A DNA stretch of 64,000 nt from Paenibacillus sp. USDA918EY (GCF_009870825.1 NZ_WTWY01000013.1:29263-93262); one strand, 5' to 3'; positions 44,414 through 54,105 are shown, counted from the first letter of the stretch. The notes: generated by a model from the sequence alone, not told the origin. Made by a program: numbers and translations.

Positions 44414-44480
44414 GCAGCACCGCTTTGAAAGGTACATTTTTGCAAATGATGTAAAAATTAATATCCGAATATAACGAAAA

Positions 44481-44516
44481 AAGAGCTCAAATCCTGCAAC
44501 GGATTGGGCTCTTCTT
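44481..44516 (+). terminator. Hairpin terminator after hpf
   Basis: AAGAGC pairs with GCTCTT, with an inner AATCC/GGATT helix. The T-tract is short. Confidence 0.6.
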
Positions 44517-44903
44517 ACGTATATAGATCGTAGGGCCAAAAACGGCCCGTGCATTGTCGTCCGCACTGTTGCGGCTTTACTTACAAACTGTTACAATTTA
44601 TGCAAACGCCATTTTCAGGATTTTATAAGTAGAGGCTTGAATATGATCCGAAGGATTTGGCAATATCCAGAAGTTCAACGAATTAACTTCAAACCGTAAT
44701 AACGGTCTGGGTGAAGTCGATTCTGTTTTACGGATAATTTCATTCAGACAATCACCTGCATTTCTGTATGAATCGGTTCGTCAGCGAATCCCGTCATCCA
44801 GCGCATGTCTGTGAGGGTGGGTTCTCCGGATCGATTTCATTTGTTGATAACCCTGATTTCTTGAAGTTAATTTAACATTTGTTTTGCGTGAAAGGGGTTA
44901 ACC
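44517..44903 (+). other. Intergenic region before secA
   Basis: About 390 bases with no credible gene. Small inverted pairs occur (GAAGTT/AACTTC near 44670 and ACCGT/ACGGT near 44695). TTGATA (44844) and TTAATT (44867) are spaced by 17 bp and may be a weak secA promoter. No riboswitch class was recognised. Confidence 0.4.
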
Positions 44904-47408
44904 ATGCTAGGACTTGTTAAAAAAATCTTTGGTGACACGAATGATCGCGACGTCAAACGTTTGATGAAAACGGTCGATATCATTAACAAACTAGAACCGG
45001 ATTTCGAAAAGCTGACCGATGAGCAGCTGAAAGCCAAAACGGCGGAATTCCGCGCGCGCATCGAAAAAGGGGAAACGCTCGACGAACTCCTTCCCGAAGC
45101 GTTTGCGACCGTCCGTGAGGCCTCCAAGCGCGTTCTCGGCAAAAGACATTACGATGTCCAGCTGATCGGGGGCATGGCGCTTCACGAGGGCCGCATTGCC
45201 GAGATGAAAACCGGTGAAGGTAAAACCCTCGTCGGCACGCTGCCGGTATATCTGAACGCTCTCCTTGGCCAAGGCGTGCATGTCGTTACGGTCAACGACT
45301 ACCTTGCACAGCGCGACAGCCAGGAAATGGGCCAAATTTACGAATTTTTGGGCATGACCGTCGGGGTGAACCTGAACGGAATGGACCATGCCGACAAACA
45401 AGCCGCTTATGCCTGCGATATTACGTACGGCACGAACAACGAGTTCGGCTTCGACTATCTGCGCGACAACATGGTGCTGTATAAAGAACAGATGGTGCAG
45501 CGCCCGCTGTACTTCTGTACGATCGACGAAGTGGACTCCATTTTGATCGACGAAGCCCGTACGCCGCTGATCATCTCGGGACAAGCTCAAAAATCGACGC
45601 AGCTTTACTACGTCGCCGACCGCTTCGTGAAGACTCTCCAGGCGGAAGAGGATTACACGGTCGATATTAAGGTCAAATCCGTTGCGCTCACCGAAAAAGG
45701 CGTAGCGAAAGCGGAACGCGCTTTTGGCATCGAGAACTTGTATGACCATGCACACGTGACGCTTAACCACCACATCGTGCAGGCGCTGAAAGCCAATGTC
45801 ATTATGCGCCGCGATGTGGATTATGTCGTGACCGAAGACGAAGTCGTCATCGTCGACGAATTTACGGGCCGTCTGATGGCCGGACGCCGTTACAGCGACG
45901 GATTGCACCAGGCGATCGAAGCGAAGGAAGGCATCGAGGTTCAGAACGAAAGCATGACGCTGGCCACGATCACGTTCCAGAACTATTTCCGGATGTACCG
46001 CAAGCTGGCGGGCATGACCGGTACGGCGAAAACCGAGGAAGAAGAATTCAAGAAAATTTACGGCCTGGAAGTGCTCCAGGTGCCTACGAATAAACCGAAC
46101 CAACGGAACGATATGCCGGACGTGGTGTATAAGAGCGTCAACGGTAAATTCAAGGCGGTTGTCGATGAAATCGTAGAACGCCATAAGAAAAACCAGCCGG
46201 TTCTGGTCGGTACGGTATCCATCGAAAACTCCGAGCTCATTTCGGATATGCTGAAGCGCAAAGGCGTCAAGCACCAGGTGCTGAACGCCAAATACCACGC
46301 TGAAGAAGCCGAAATCATTGCCCGCGCCGGACAACCGGGAGCCGTTACGATCGCCACCAACATGGCGGGCCGCGGTACGGACATTTTGCTGGGCGAAGGC
46401 GTAGCCGAACTGGGCGGTCTGCACATCATCGGTACGGAACGCCATGAATCCCGCCGGATCGATAACCAGCTTCGCGGACGCGCGGGACGCCAAGGCGACC
46501 CGGGCTCCACGCAGTTCTACCTGTCGCTGGGCGACGAGCTGATGAAACGCTTCGGTGCGGACAACGTGCTGAACATGATGGAGCGTCTCGGTTTTGAAGA
46601 AGACCAGCCGATCGAAAGCAAAATGATCACGCGCGCGATCGAATCCGCGCAAAAACGCGTCGAAGGCAACAACTTCGATCTGCGTAAGGTCGTCCTCCAG
46701 TACGACGACGTCATGAACCAGCAGCGTGAAATCATCTACAAGCAGCGCCGCGAAATTTTGGAATCCGACAACATCAAGGAAATCGTCATGGACATGATCA
46801 AGCCGGTCATCGACCGCGTCGTCGAAGCGCACTGCCAGGACGATATTCCGGAAAACTGGGAGCTGCAGGAGGTTGCCGACTACGTCAACAGCAAGCTGCT
46901 GGATGAAGGCTCCCTCACCCGCGACGATTTGTGGGGCAAAGAAATTCCGGAGATGGAAGAGCTCATCTTCGAAAAAGTCAAAACCAAATACGACGAACGC
47001 GAAGAACGCATCGGCTCCGAACTCGTGCGCGAGTTCGAGAAGGTCATCGTGCTCCGTTCCGTGGACAGCAAATGGATGGATCACATCGACGCCATGGACC
47101 AGCTTCGCCAAGGTATTCACCTTCGCGCTTACGGCGGCACGGATCCGCTTCGCGAGTACCAGTTTGAAGGCTTCGAAATGTTCAACGAGATGACGGCCAG
47201 CATTCAGGAAGAAGTGGCTACTTACGTGATGAAAGCTCATATCGAAGCAAACCAGGAGCGCCAGGCGGTCGTGGAAGAAAGCAAAATTTCCACCAACGGC
47301 GAACCTACGGAGAAAAAACCGGTGCATGTCGGGGAACAGATCGGGCGCAACGATCCTTGCCCATGCGGCAGCGGCAAAAAATACAAGCACTGTCACGGGC
47401 AAGAATAA
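44904..47408 (+). CDS. secA: Preprotein translocase ATPase SecA
   Basis: SecA drives Sec-dependent export through SecYEG. Walker A is at 101-108 (MKTGEGKT), the DEAD box is in TIDEVDSILIDEA, and the second helicase half has TNMAGRGTDILLG. A C-terminal zinc-binding tail (CPCGSGKKYKHC) binds SecB-like partners, ribosomes or lipid. The 834 residues match Bacillus SecA (841). The start has GAAAGGGG upstream. SecA would export the many signal-peptide surface proteins seen in this window. Confidence 0.98.
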   Translation: MLGLVKKIFGDTNDRDVKRLMKTVDIINKLEPDFEKLTDEQLKAKTAEFRARIEKGETLDELLPEAFATVREASKRVLGKRHYDVQLIGGMALHEGRIAEMKTGEGKTLVGTLPVYLNALLGQGVHVVTVNDYLAQRDSQEMGQIYEFLGMTVGVNLNGMDHADKQAAYACDITYGTNNEFGFDYLRDNMVLYKEQMVQRPLYFCTIDEVDSILIDEARTPLIISGQAQKSTQLYYVADRFVKTLQAEEDYTVDIKVKSVALTEKGVAKAERAFGIENLYDHAHVTLNHHIVQALKANVIMRRDVDYVVTEDEVVIVDEFTGRLMAGRRYSDGLHQAIEAKEGIEVQNESMTLATITFQNYFRMYRKLAGMTGTAKTEEEEFKKIYGLEVLQVPTNKPNQRNDMPDVVYKSVNGKFKAVVDEIVERHKKNQPVLVGTVSIENSELISDMLKRKGVKHQVLNAKYHAEEAEIIARAGQPGAVTIATNMAGRGTDILLGEGVAELGGLHIIGTERHESRRIDNQLRGRAGRQGDPGSTQFYLSLGDELMKRFGADNVLNMMERLGFEEDQPIESKMITRAIESAQKRVEGNNFDLRKVVLQYDDVMNQQREIIYKQRREILESDNIKEIVMDMIKPVIDRVVEAHCQDDIPENWELQEVADYVNSKLLDEGSLTRDDLWGKEIPEMEELIFEKVKTKYDEREERIGSELVREFEKVIVLRSVDSKWMDHIDAMDQLRQGIHLRAYGGTDPLREYQFEGFEMFNEMTASIQEEVATYVMKAHIEANQERQAVVEESKISTNGEPTEKKPVHVGEQIGRNDPCPCGSGKKYKHCHGQE

Positions 47409-47490
47409 CCGGACCTGAATAAATTGAACTGAAGATTAGGGACAATAAACTTTGGTTCATTTTAAGAGGATAGAATGCATAAGGAAACAG

Positions 47491-47558
47491 ACTCCCTTGA
47501 ATCAAAGGCCTTGGGCATCACGAAACGTGGTGCGCCAAGCTCCTTTGTTTAAGGGAGT
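47491..47558 (+). repeat. Long near-perfect hairpin between secA and prfB
   Basis: Nested arms pair almost fully: ACTCCCTT/AAGGGAGT, CAAAGG/CCTTTG, CTTGG/CCAAG and GCATCACG/CGTGGTGC around an AAA loop. About 27 bp in 68 nt. No T-run follows, so a simple terminator is unlikely; an RNA-processing site or RNA element is possible. Confidence 0.6.
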
Positions 47559-47588
47559 TTATGTCGATAGAAGAGGTGAAGAACAATC

Positions 47589-48702
47589 ATGATCGATGCA
47601 TCTGTCAAACATGATTTGCGGGAAATCGCAACCAAATTAACCAACCTTAGGGGGTCTCTTTGACTTAGATCTCAAACAGGAAATGATCGCCAACTACGAG
47701 GAAAAGATGTCCGCGCCCGATTTTTGGGATGACAACGAAAAGGCGCAAGGCATCATTGCCGAGATGAACGCGGTCAAATCTTCCGTAGACCAATACGAAA
47801 AGCTGAAGCAGGAATACGACGACGCCTCCATGATGGTTGAGTTGGCCGAAGAGGAAGGCGACGAGTCGCTTATCGGGGAAATCACCGAAGCAGTCACGAA
47901 TCTTAAGAAAAAACTTGAGGATTTTGAGCTGAATCTGCTGCTGAATCAGCCGTATGACAAAATGAACGCCATTCTGGAGCTGCATCCGGGAGCGGGCGGC
48001 ACGGAGTCCCAGGACTGGGGCCAAATGCTGCTGCGGATGTATACGCGATGGGCGGAAAAAAGAGGCTACAAGGTCGAAGTCCTCGACTATCTTCCTGGCG
48101 ATGAAGCGGGCATTAAAAGCGTCACGCTCCTCATCAAGGGCTTCAATGCTTACGGATATTTGAAAGCCGAAAAAGGCGTTCACCGTTTGGTGCGGATCTC
48201 GCCGTTCGATTCGTCGGGCCGGCGCCATACCTCGTTCGTATCTTGCGACGTCGTGCCTGAAATTACGGATGACGTCGAGATCGAAATCCGGACCGAGGAT
48301 CTGAAGATCGATACGTACCGGGCCAGCGGCGCGGGCGGCCAGCACATCAACACGACGGACTCGGCCGTGCGGATCACCCACATCCCGACGGGCATCGTGG
48401 TGACCTGCCAAAACGAACGGTCGCAGATCAAAAACCGGGAGCGGGCGATGACGATGCTCCGTTCCAAGCTGTACGAACGCAAAATCGAAGAACAGCAAAA
48501 AGAGCTGGATGAAATCCGAGGGGAACAGTCGGATATTGCCTGGGGCAGCCAGATCCGCTCCTACGTATTTCATCCCTATAGCATGGTAAAGGACCACCGC
48601 ACATCAGTAGAGACCGGCAACGTCGGCGCCGTGATGGACGGGGATCTGGATCCGTTCATCGACGGTTATTTGCGCAGTCAAATTAAAGTGGATACCGAAT
48701 AA
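47589..48702 (+). CDS. prfB: Peptide chain release factor 2, with programmed +1 frameshift
   Basis: RF2 ends translation at UGA and UAA. Zero-frame translation reads MIDASVKHDLREIATKL and onward to CTT followed by TGA at 47661-47663. The slip site (AGGGGGTCTCTTTGAC) has the internal Shine-Dalgarno-like AGGGGG, CTT and TGA-C of the autoregulatory RF2 frameshift. After +1 slippage the product continues DLDLKQEMIANYEEK for a normal length of about 370 residues. The SPF recognition tripeptide (RISPFDSSG) and the catalytic GGQ (GAGGQHINTTDSAVR) are present. The start codon has AGAGGTG upstream. The in-frame TGA is functional recoding, not a mutation. Confidence 0.96.
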
Positions 48703-48706
48703 ACCT

Positions 48707-48785
48707 AAAAATTCCTACACGCGATATAGATTGAACGAAGGATTATTTTTCTTAAGTTCACCTGTATCGTTGTAGGAATTTTTTT
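48707..48785 (+). terminator. Terminator of prfB with long loop
   Basis: AAAATTCCTACA pairs with TGTAGGAATTTT across about 50 nt that hold smaller helices (GATA/TATC, GAAC/GTTC), followed by T residues. Confidence 0.7.
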
Positions 48786-48865
48786 GCGTTCAACGCCATG
48801 ATTGGGCTGATTCATCACGCCCGTGAGCAGTTATCATTTTTTTGACCAAGGAGAGAAAAAAGAAT

Positions 48866-49756
48866 ATGTCGCATGCAGAAGTTTCGGGCCGCAGAAAGGC
48901 CTCCATCCTCCCGCCATCGGGACCCCTCCGCCATACGGCGGATATTGCCCTGATCATCATCGGTTCATTTGTGATCGCTTTAGGGTTTAATTTGTTTTTC
49001 CTGCCCAACGGCATTGCCTCCGGCGGCGTGTCGGGGATCTCGGTGCTGTTTGATGCGTGGTTTGGCCTGGAGCCTGCGTATACGCAGTGGGCGCTGAATA
49101 TTCCGGTGTTTATTTTAGGGTTCTTGCTGCTCGGCAAAAATTATGCCGTTCGTTCGCTGCTTGGCAGCATCGTGCTGCCGCTGTTCGTCTATGTGACGAA
49201 GGATTGGCCGCTGCCGACGGATAACCCGATCCTCGCTTCGATCTACGGGGGGATCGCCGTGGGTTTGGGCATCGGCATCGTGTATCGCGGCAGAGGATCG
49301 ACCGGCGGGCTGGCGACCGTCGCCCAGATTATCCAGAAGTACAGCGGGCTCAATTTTTCCCTGTGCGTGGTGATGCTTGACGGCAGCGTCATTTTGTTGG
49401 CGGCCTGCACGTTATCCCTCGAAAAAGCGCTGTATGCGCTTGTAGGCCTTTACGTCTCCGGGAAGGTCATTGATGCGGTGGAGCTGGGCTTCAGCTACTC
49501 CAAAGTGGCGTACATTATATCCAATCACACGGATCGGATCAGCGAGGCTGTTTTGCACGAGCTTGACCGGGGGTTGACGAAGTTGAATGCCCAGGGCGGT
49601 TACACTGGGGATGACCGTACCGTGCTCATGGTCGTCATCGGTCAAAGCGAGGCGACGCGCCTCAAAACGCTGGTCCGTTCCGTTGACCCCAAAGCGTTTG
49701 TCATTATCAGCAGCGCCCACGAGGTGCTCGGGGAAGGATTTAAACTGGAGGCATAA
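48866..49756 (+). CDS. YitT-family integral membrane protein
   Basis: The 296 residues have about five hydrophobic segments in the first 200 residues (ALIIIGSFVIALGFNLFFLP, WALNIPVFILGFLLLG, IYGGIAVGLGIGIVY and more). A C-terminal cytosolic DUF2179 domain (about 225-290; AYIISNHTDRISEAV then VDPKAFVIISSAHEVLGEGF) completes it. Signatures such as LPNGIASGGVSGIS and GRGSTGGLATVAQ mark the YitT/DUF161 family, common in Firmicutes, with no agreed function. ATG 48866 is preferred to ATG 48842 because AAGGAGAG sits 10 bases ahead of it. Confidence 0.88.
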   Translation: MSHAEVSGRRKASILPPSGPLRHTADIALIIIGSFVIALGFNLFFLPNGIASGGVSGISVLFDAWFGLEPAYTQWALNIPVFILGFLLLGKNYAVRSLLGSIVLPLFVYVTKDWPLPTDNPILASIYGGIAVGLGIGIVYRGRGSTGGLATVAQIIQKYSGLNFSLCVVMLDGSVILLAACTLSLEKALYALVGLYVSGKVIDAVELGFSYSKVAYIISNHTDRISEAVLHELDRGLTKLNAQGGYTGDDRTVLMVVIGQSEATRLKTLVRSVDPKAFVIISSAHEVLGEGFKLEA

Positions 49757-49811
49757 CGAAGTTGCGGAAATGAAGTTATGGATCTGGAGTGATGAAATAG
49801 AAGTTACGGGA

Positions 49812-49857
49812 AAAGGGAGGCGGTCGCCATCATGGATGGTTGATCAGCCTCCTTTTG
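49812..49857 (+). terminator. Hairpin terminator after the YitT gene
   Basis: AAAAGG(G)AGGC pairs with GCCTCCTTTT with one bulge; the T-tract is four bases long. Confidence 0.55.
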
Positions 49858-49943
49858 CCGATAAACAATAGTCTTGCTCGTAATGAGGAGGTATAGATTG
49901 CGCCGGCGGCAAATATATCTACTGAAAAGGAGGGACCTGTCTA

Positions 49944-50684
49944 ATGGCTACATTGAAAGGGGAGATCGCCGGCAAAGGTGCCTATGGGATCGATGCGCCT
50001 AAAGTGGTTCGAAACTTGCTGACGATCGGAATCATTTTGGCTGCTGTCGGCGTTGTGGTTTTGCGGTTTGGCGGGATCATCGGCATGATTGCGGCGATAC
50101 TGCTGCTGCTCGGCGGCATCGTTTGTTTGGCGGAAGGGGTCTTGATGATATGGAGCAGCAAAAGAGGCAAGGCTTACGTCGTTAAAGCGTTAATCGAAAA
50201 ATTGAACGTTCAGGAAACGGACCGCGTTCTCGACGTCGGGTGCGGGAGAGGTTTTCTGCTGCATTCGTTGGCGAAACAGGTTCTGCATGGGAAAGCGACG
50301 GGGATCGATATCTGGAACGCCGAAGACCAATCCGGAAACCATCCGACCGTCACCCTGCGCAATGCGGAAGCGGAAGGGGTGACGGAGCGCGTCGAAATCT
50401 TGCAAGCCGATGCGCGGCAGCTGCCGTTCGAAGACGGGACGTTTGATATCGTGGCTTCAAGCCTGGCCATCCACAACATTTCGCATCCGGCGGAACGGCA
50501 GAAAGCCATCGCGGAAATCGTCCGGGTGTTAAAGCCGGCGGGCAAAGTCGCGTTGCTTGATTTTCAGCATACCGGCGAATACGCGCAAATGATGATCCAA
50601 TCGGGCCTGGAGCAGGTGCAGATATCCAAATGGCATTTTGCGATGTTTCCTCCTGTCCGCATCGTTACCGGGGTAAAGAAATAA
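49944..50684 (+). CDS. Membrane-anchored class I SAM methyltransferase
   Basis: The 246 residues begin with two adjoining membrane segments (about 25-70; LLTIGIILAAVGVVVLRF and MIAAILLLLGGIVCLAEGVL). A Methyltransf_11-type domain follows: motif I VLDVGCGRGFLLHSL near 93-107, acidic GIDIW after strand 2, LQADARQLPFEDGTFDIV, and a post-I motif GKVALLDFQ. The substrate is unknown; the anchor suggests a lipid or membrane-near target. ATG 49944 follows AAGGAGGG. It stands alone between terminator-like hairpins. Confidence 0.85.
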   Translation: MATLKGEIAGKGAYGIDAPKVVRNLLTIGIILAAVGVVVLRFGGIIGMIAAILLLLGGIVCLAEGVLMIWSSKRGKAYVVKALIEKLNVQETDRVLDVGCGRGFLLHSLAKQVLHGKATGIDIWNAEDQSGNHPTVTLRNAEAEGVTERVEILQADARQLPFEDGTFDIVASSLAIHNISHPAERQKAIAEIVRVLKPAGKVALLDFQHTGEYAQMMIQSGLEQVQISKWHFAMFPPVRIVTGVKK

Positions 50685-50844
50685 GGTAAACCGGGGAAAT
50701 GACAACATGATTGGAATATTGGAATTTTTATAAAAAGGGGCCTGCGAGGGTCCTTTTTGCATACTAAGTTTTCGAAATGCCGAGCGGCATCTTTGAGATG
50801 TGAAAATAAAACCGCTGGGGGCATGTGCAAATTCAGCTCGAAGT

Positions 50845-50874
50845 GTTGTATTTATATAAATAGGGTCGTATAAT
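50845..50874 (+). promoter_or_regulatory. Promoter of the arg operon overlapped by an ARG box
   Basis: TTGTAT (50846) and TATAAT (50869) are spaced by 17 bp. GTTGTATTTATATAAATA (50845-50862) matches 16 of 18 positions of the ArgR/AhrC consensus TNTGNATWWWWATNCANA and covers the -35 element. A weaker half-matching site follows the -10 (about 50876-50890). Arginine-bound ArgR would block polymerase here. Confidence 0.7.
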
Positions 50875-50929
50875 AATACATATTTATGAGAGGGATGCAA
50901 GTCAGACGGGGAGAGAGGAGAACAGAGAG

Positions 50930-51997
50930 ATGCCAGGTGAACAAGGGGAAACTCATAAAATCAGAATCGCGATTATCGGCTCGACGGGCTACGGCGGGGT
51001 GGAATTGATCCGATTGCTGCAAGCCCATCCGCGGGCGGAGATCACGTCGGTTATTTCATCTTCAAGCGCGGGAGTGCCGATTTCGGACGGTTTTCCGCAT
51101 TTAACGAATATTATCGCGCAACATCTGGACGGCGTGAATGCCGCGGAAATCGCGGAAAAAGCGGATGTCGTATTTACCGCGACGCCATCGGGCGTCAGTT
51201 CGAAGCTGGTTCCGGAGCTGCTGGAAGCGGGGCTTAAGGTCGTTGACCTGTCGGGCGACTTCCGGATTAAGGACGGCGGCACTTATGAAAAATGGTATAA
51301 GCATCCGGCGCCGGAGGAGCGTTATTTGGAAAAAGCGGTGTACGGATTATGCGAAATATTCGGCGAGGAAGCTGCCGGCGTCGACTTTGTTTCGAATCCG
51401 GGCTGTTATCCGACAGCGACGCTGATTGGTCTCGTTCCAGCGGTCAAAGCCGGATGGGTTGATCCGAAAAGCATCATCATCGACGCCAAATCCGGCGTAT
51501 CCGGCTCAGGCCGGGGCACAAGTCTGACTTCGCATTATTCGGAAATCAATGAAAACTTTAAAGCATACAAGGTAAACAAACATCAGCATATTCCTGAAAT
51601 CGAACAGGTGCTGAGCCGGGTTGCCGGCGAACCGGTGACGGTGACTTTTACGACGCAACTCGTTCCGATGACGCGCGGGATCATGAGCACGATGTACGTG
51701 CAGATGAACGGAGCATACCGCGATGAGGATTTCATAGAGCTGTACCGGCAGCATTATAAGGATCGGCCATTCGTGCGCGTACGCGATAAAGGCATTTGGC
51801 CGGCGACCAAAGAGGTGTACGGTTCCAACTACTGCGATGTCGGCTTTGCCGCAGACGAACGGACGGGACGCGTGACGATTATTTCCGTGATCGACAATAT
51901 CGTGAAGGGCGCCGCAGGCCAAGCGATACAAAACCTGAATTTGATGATGGGATGGGAGGAAAATCTCGGACTGGGATACACGCCGGTGTATCCGTAA
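50930..51997 (+). CDS. argC: N-acetyl-gamma-glutamyl-phosphate reductase
   Basis: ArgC carries out the third step of arginine synthesis, NADPH-dependent reduction of acetylglutamyl phosphate. The N-terminal Rossmann motif (IAIIGSTGYGGVELIRLL, about 13-30) binds NADPH. Catalytic Cys 159 lies in VSNPGCYPTAT. KSGVSGSGRGTS and the His in YKVNKHQHIPEI complete the active site. The 355 residues are typical (345-350), with a short extra N-terminus. First gene of the operon, behind the ARG-box promoter; GAGAGGAG precedes the ATG. Confidence 0.97.
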   Translation: MPGEQGETHKIRIAIIGSTGYGGVELIRLLQAHPRAEITSVISSSSAGVPISDGFPHLTNIIAQHLDGVNAAEIAEKADVVFTATPSGVSSKLVPELLEAGLKVVDLSGDFRIKDGGTYEKWYKHPAPEERYLEKAVYGLCEIFGEEAAGVDFVSNPGCYPTATLIGLVPAVKAGWVDPKSIIIDAKSGVSGSGRGTSLTSHYSEINENFKAYKVNKHQHIPEIEQVLSRVAGEPVTVTFTTQLVPMTRGIMSTMYVQMNGAYRDEDFIELYRQHYKDRPFVRVRDKGIWPATKEVYGSNYCDVGFAADERTGRVTIISVIDNIVKGAAGQAIQNLNLMMGWEENLGLGYTPVYP

Positions 51998-52015
51998 GGA
52001 AAGGGATGACAGCAT

Positions 52016-53242
52016 ATGGGACAAATGAAATTTACCGCGGTGCAAGGCGGTTCGATTATAACTCCAAAAGGTTTTTCCGCAGGCGGGTTGCATTGCGGGC
52101 TCAAAAAGTCCGAACGTCATGACCTCGGCGCCATTTATTGCGAAGTGCCGGCCGTCGCTGCGGCCGTGTATACGACAAACCTGATCCAGGCGGCACCGCT
52201 GAAGGTGACGCGCGAAAGCCTGCAGGACGGCAGACTGCAGGCCGTTGTCGTTAACAGCGGCAACGCCAACGCCTGCACCGGGAAACAAGGGGAAGAAGAT
52301 GCGTATACGATGCGGGCGGAAGCCGCCCGTCATCTCGGCGTGGCGGAGCAGGATGTGGCGGTTGCGTCGACGGGTGTGATTGGGGAACTGCTCAAAATGG
52401 ACTGCGTCACGGCGGGCATCGCCGGTTTGCCGAAGCGGCTGAGCGGCGAAGCATCCGGGGCGGAGGATTTTTCGCAGGCGATTTTGACGACCGATTTGGT
52501 GAAAAAGGAAGCATGCGTTTCGGTCCGCGTGAACGGCAAGGACGTAACGATCGCCGGAGCGGCCAAAGGGTCGGGCATGATTCATCCGAACATGGCGACG
52601 ATGCTGGCGTTTATGACGACGGATGCTGCGATCGAAGCGGACGCGCTGCAGCAGCTTCTGCGCCAGGCGACGGACGTGACCTTCAACATGATTACGGTCG
52701 ACGGGGATACAAGCACAAACGATATGCTGATCGCAATGGCGAGCGGGCTGGCCGGCAATGACGCGCTTCATCCGGCTCATCCGGATTGGGAGGCTTTTGC
52801 GGAAGGATTCACTTACGTGTGCCAGATACTTGCTCAAGCGATTGCCCGCGACGGCGAAGGGGCAACGAAGCTGGTCGAAGTGCAGGTGAGCGGAGCGGTC
52901 AGCGATTTGTCGGCGCGAGCCATCGCCAAAACCGTGATCGGTTCGAGCCTCGTGAAATCGGCGGTATTCGGCGCGGATGCGAACTGGGGAAGGGTCATTG
53001 CAGCGGTCGGACGTGCGGGAGAGCCCGTAAATCCGGAAACGGTGGATATTCATATCGGCGATATTTCGGTTCTGGAAGGCTCCCGTCCGGTAGCGTTTGA
53101 TGAGGACGCAGCCTTGCAATATTTGAAGGGCGATACCGTCCGGATTACCGTTGATCTCCATCAGGGAGACGGGATCGCGACGGCCTGGGGCTGTGACCTG
53201 ACGTATGACTATGTCCGCATTAATGCGGCTTACCGGACGTAA
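52016..53242 (+). CDS. argJ: Bifunctional ornithine acetyltransferase / N-acetylglutamate synthase
   Basis: ArgJ recycles the acetyl group from acetylornithine to glutamate (fifth step) and, in bifunctional forms, makes acetylglutamate from acetyl-CoA (first step). The precursor cuts itself before the nucleophile Thr 195 in HPNMATMLAF, giving alpha and beta chains. VVNSGNANACTG and TVDGDTSTNDM are also conserved. The 408 residues match the family. No separate argA was seen in the cluster, which fits a bifunctional enzyme. It starts 18 bases after argC. Confidence 0.97.
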   Translation: MGQMKFTAVQGGSIITPKGFSAGGLHCGLKKSERHDLGAIYCEVPAVAAAVYTTNLIQAAPLKVTRESLQDGRLQAVVVNSGNANACTGKQGEEDAYTMRAEAARHLGVAEQDVAVASTGVIGELLKMDCVTAGIAGLPKRLSGEASGAEDFSQAILTTDLVKKEACVSVRVNGKDVTIAGAAKGSGMIHPNMATMLAFMTTDAAIEADALQQLLRQATDVTFNMITVDGDTSTNDMLIAMASGLAGNDALHPAHPDWEAFAEGFTYVCQILAQAIARDGEGATKLVEVQVSGAVSDLSARAIAKTVIGSSLVKSAVFGADANWGRVIAAVGRAGEPVNPETVDIHIGDISVLEGSRPVAFDEDAALQYLKGDTVRITVDLHQGDGIATAWGCDLTYDYVRINAAYRT

Positions 53243-53271
53243 ATAGATCGGAAGATAGGGAGAGGAACGCG

Positions 53272-54105
53272 GTGGAAACTTTGGAACGGAGTGAGGCCGG
53301 AACGGCTGAACATAATGCAGGCCTGCAAAGCTTCGTGATGAAATGCGGCGGCAGTACGCTGGCGGCGCTGCCGGATTCTTTTTTCGAGGATCTGAAGCAG
53401 CTGCAGGCTTCCGGGGTTCAGCCCGTGATCGTACACGGCGGCGGACCGGCCATTTCGGAAAACCTGGAGAAGCTTGGCATCGAAACGGAATTCGTGAACG
53501 GTTTGCGCAGGACGACGGAGGCGGTGCTCGACGTGGTGGAGATGGTGCTTGCAGGCAGCATCAACAAGCAGATCGTCAGACGCATTCAGCAGACCGGAGG
53601 CCAGGCGCTGGGCATCTCGGGCGTCGACGGCGGGTTGATCGAAGCGCAGCCGGTCGAAAATAGCGATACGGTTGGCTGGGTCGGCGACGTGACGCATGTC
53701 CGGTCCGACATGATCCAAGGCATTACGGACATGGGTTATATGCCGGTTATTGCGCCCGTCGGCGTCGATCAGAGCGGACAGCGTTACAACATCAATGCCG
53801 ATACGGCGGCGGGAGCCGTCGCTTCGCATTTGGGGACGGACCGGATGATCGTCGTGACCGACGTTCCGGGCATTATGAAAGAGCTGGACGGCGTCAAGCA
53901 GGTGCTTCCCGTCGTGACCGTGCAGCAGATTGACGACATGATTCAGAGCGGAGAGATATACGGCGGCATGATCCCGAAGGTCAAAGCGGCGGTCAGCTGC
54001 ATTCAAGGCGACGTGCAGGAGGTCGTGATCGTGAACGGCAGCGAACCGAGGGTGCTGAGCCGGGTGCTTCAGGGCGAAGCGATCGGGACGAGAATCGTGA
54101 AATAA
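53272..54105 (+). CDS. argB: Acetylglutamate kinase
   Basis: ArgB phosphorylates N-acetylglutamate, the second step and usual feedback point. The amino-acid-kinase fold is visible: FVMKCGGSTLAAL near 21-33, VIVHGGGPAISENLEKLG with the substrate glycine loop, and NINADTAAGAVASHLGTDR near 173-190. A Lys in the C-terminal IPKVKAAVSC binds ATP. The GTG start (53272) has GGGAGAGG upstream. It has 277 residues with an extra, poorly conserved N-terminus of ~18 residues; the first in-frame ATG would remove part of strand 1. Confidence 0.96.
   Translation: METLERSEAGTAEHNAGLQSFVMKCGGSTLAALPDSFFEDLKQLQASGVQPVIVHGGGPAISENLEKLGIETEFVNGLRRTTEAVLDVVEMVLAGSINKQIVRRIQQTGGQALGISGVDGGLIEAQPVENSDTVGWVGDVTHVRSDMIQGITDMGYMPVIAPVGVDQSGQRYNINADTAAGAVASHLGTDRMIVVTDVPGIMKELDGVKQVLPVVTVQQIDDMIQSGEIYGGMIPKVKAAVSCIQGDVQEVVIVNGSEPRVLSRVLQGEAIGTRIVK

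Noticed and set aside
44991..47402. An 803-codon minus-strand open frame across secA
   Set aside because: It is complementary to a certain secA. The His/Phe/Val-rich product matches no family and there is no ribosome site.
47589..47663. TGA in prfB as a disabling mutation
   Set aside because: The surrounding bases are the known RF2 recoding site, and the downstream frame is full length and conserved.
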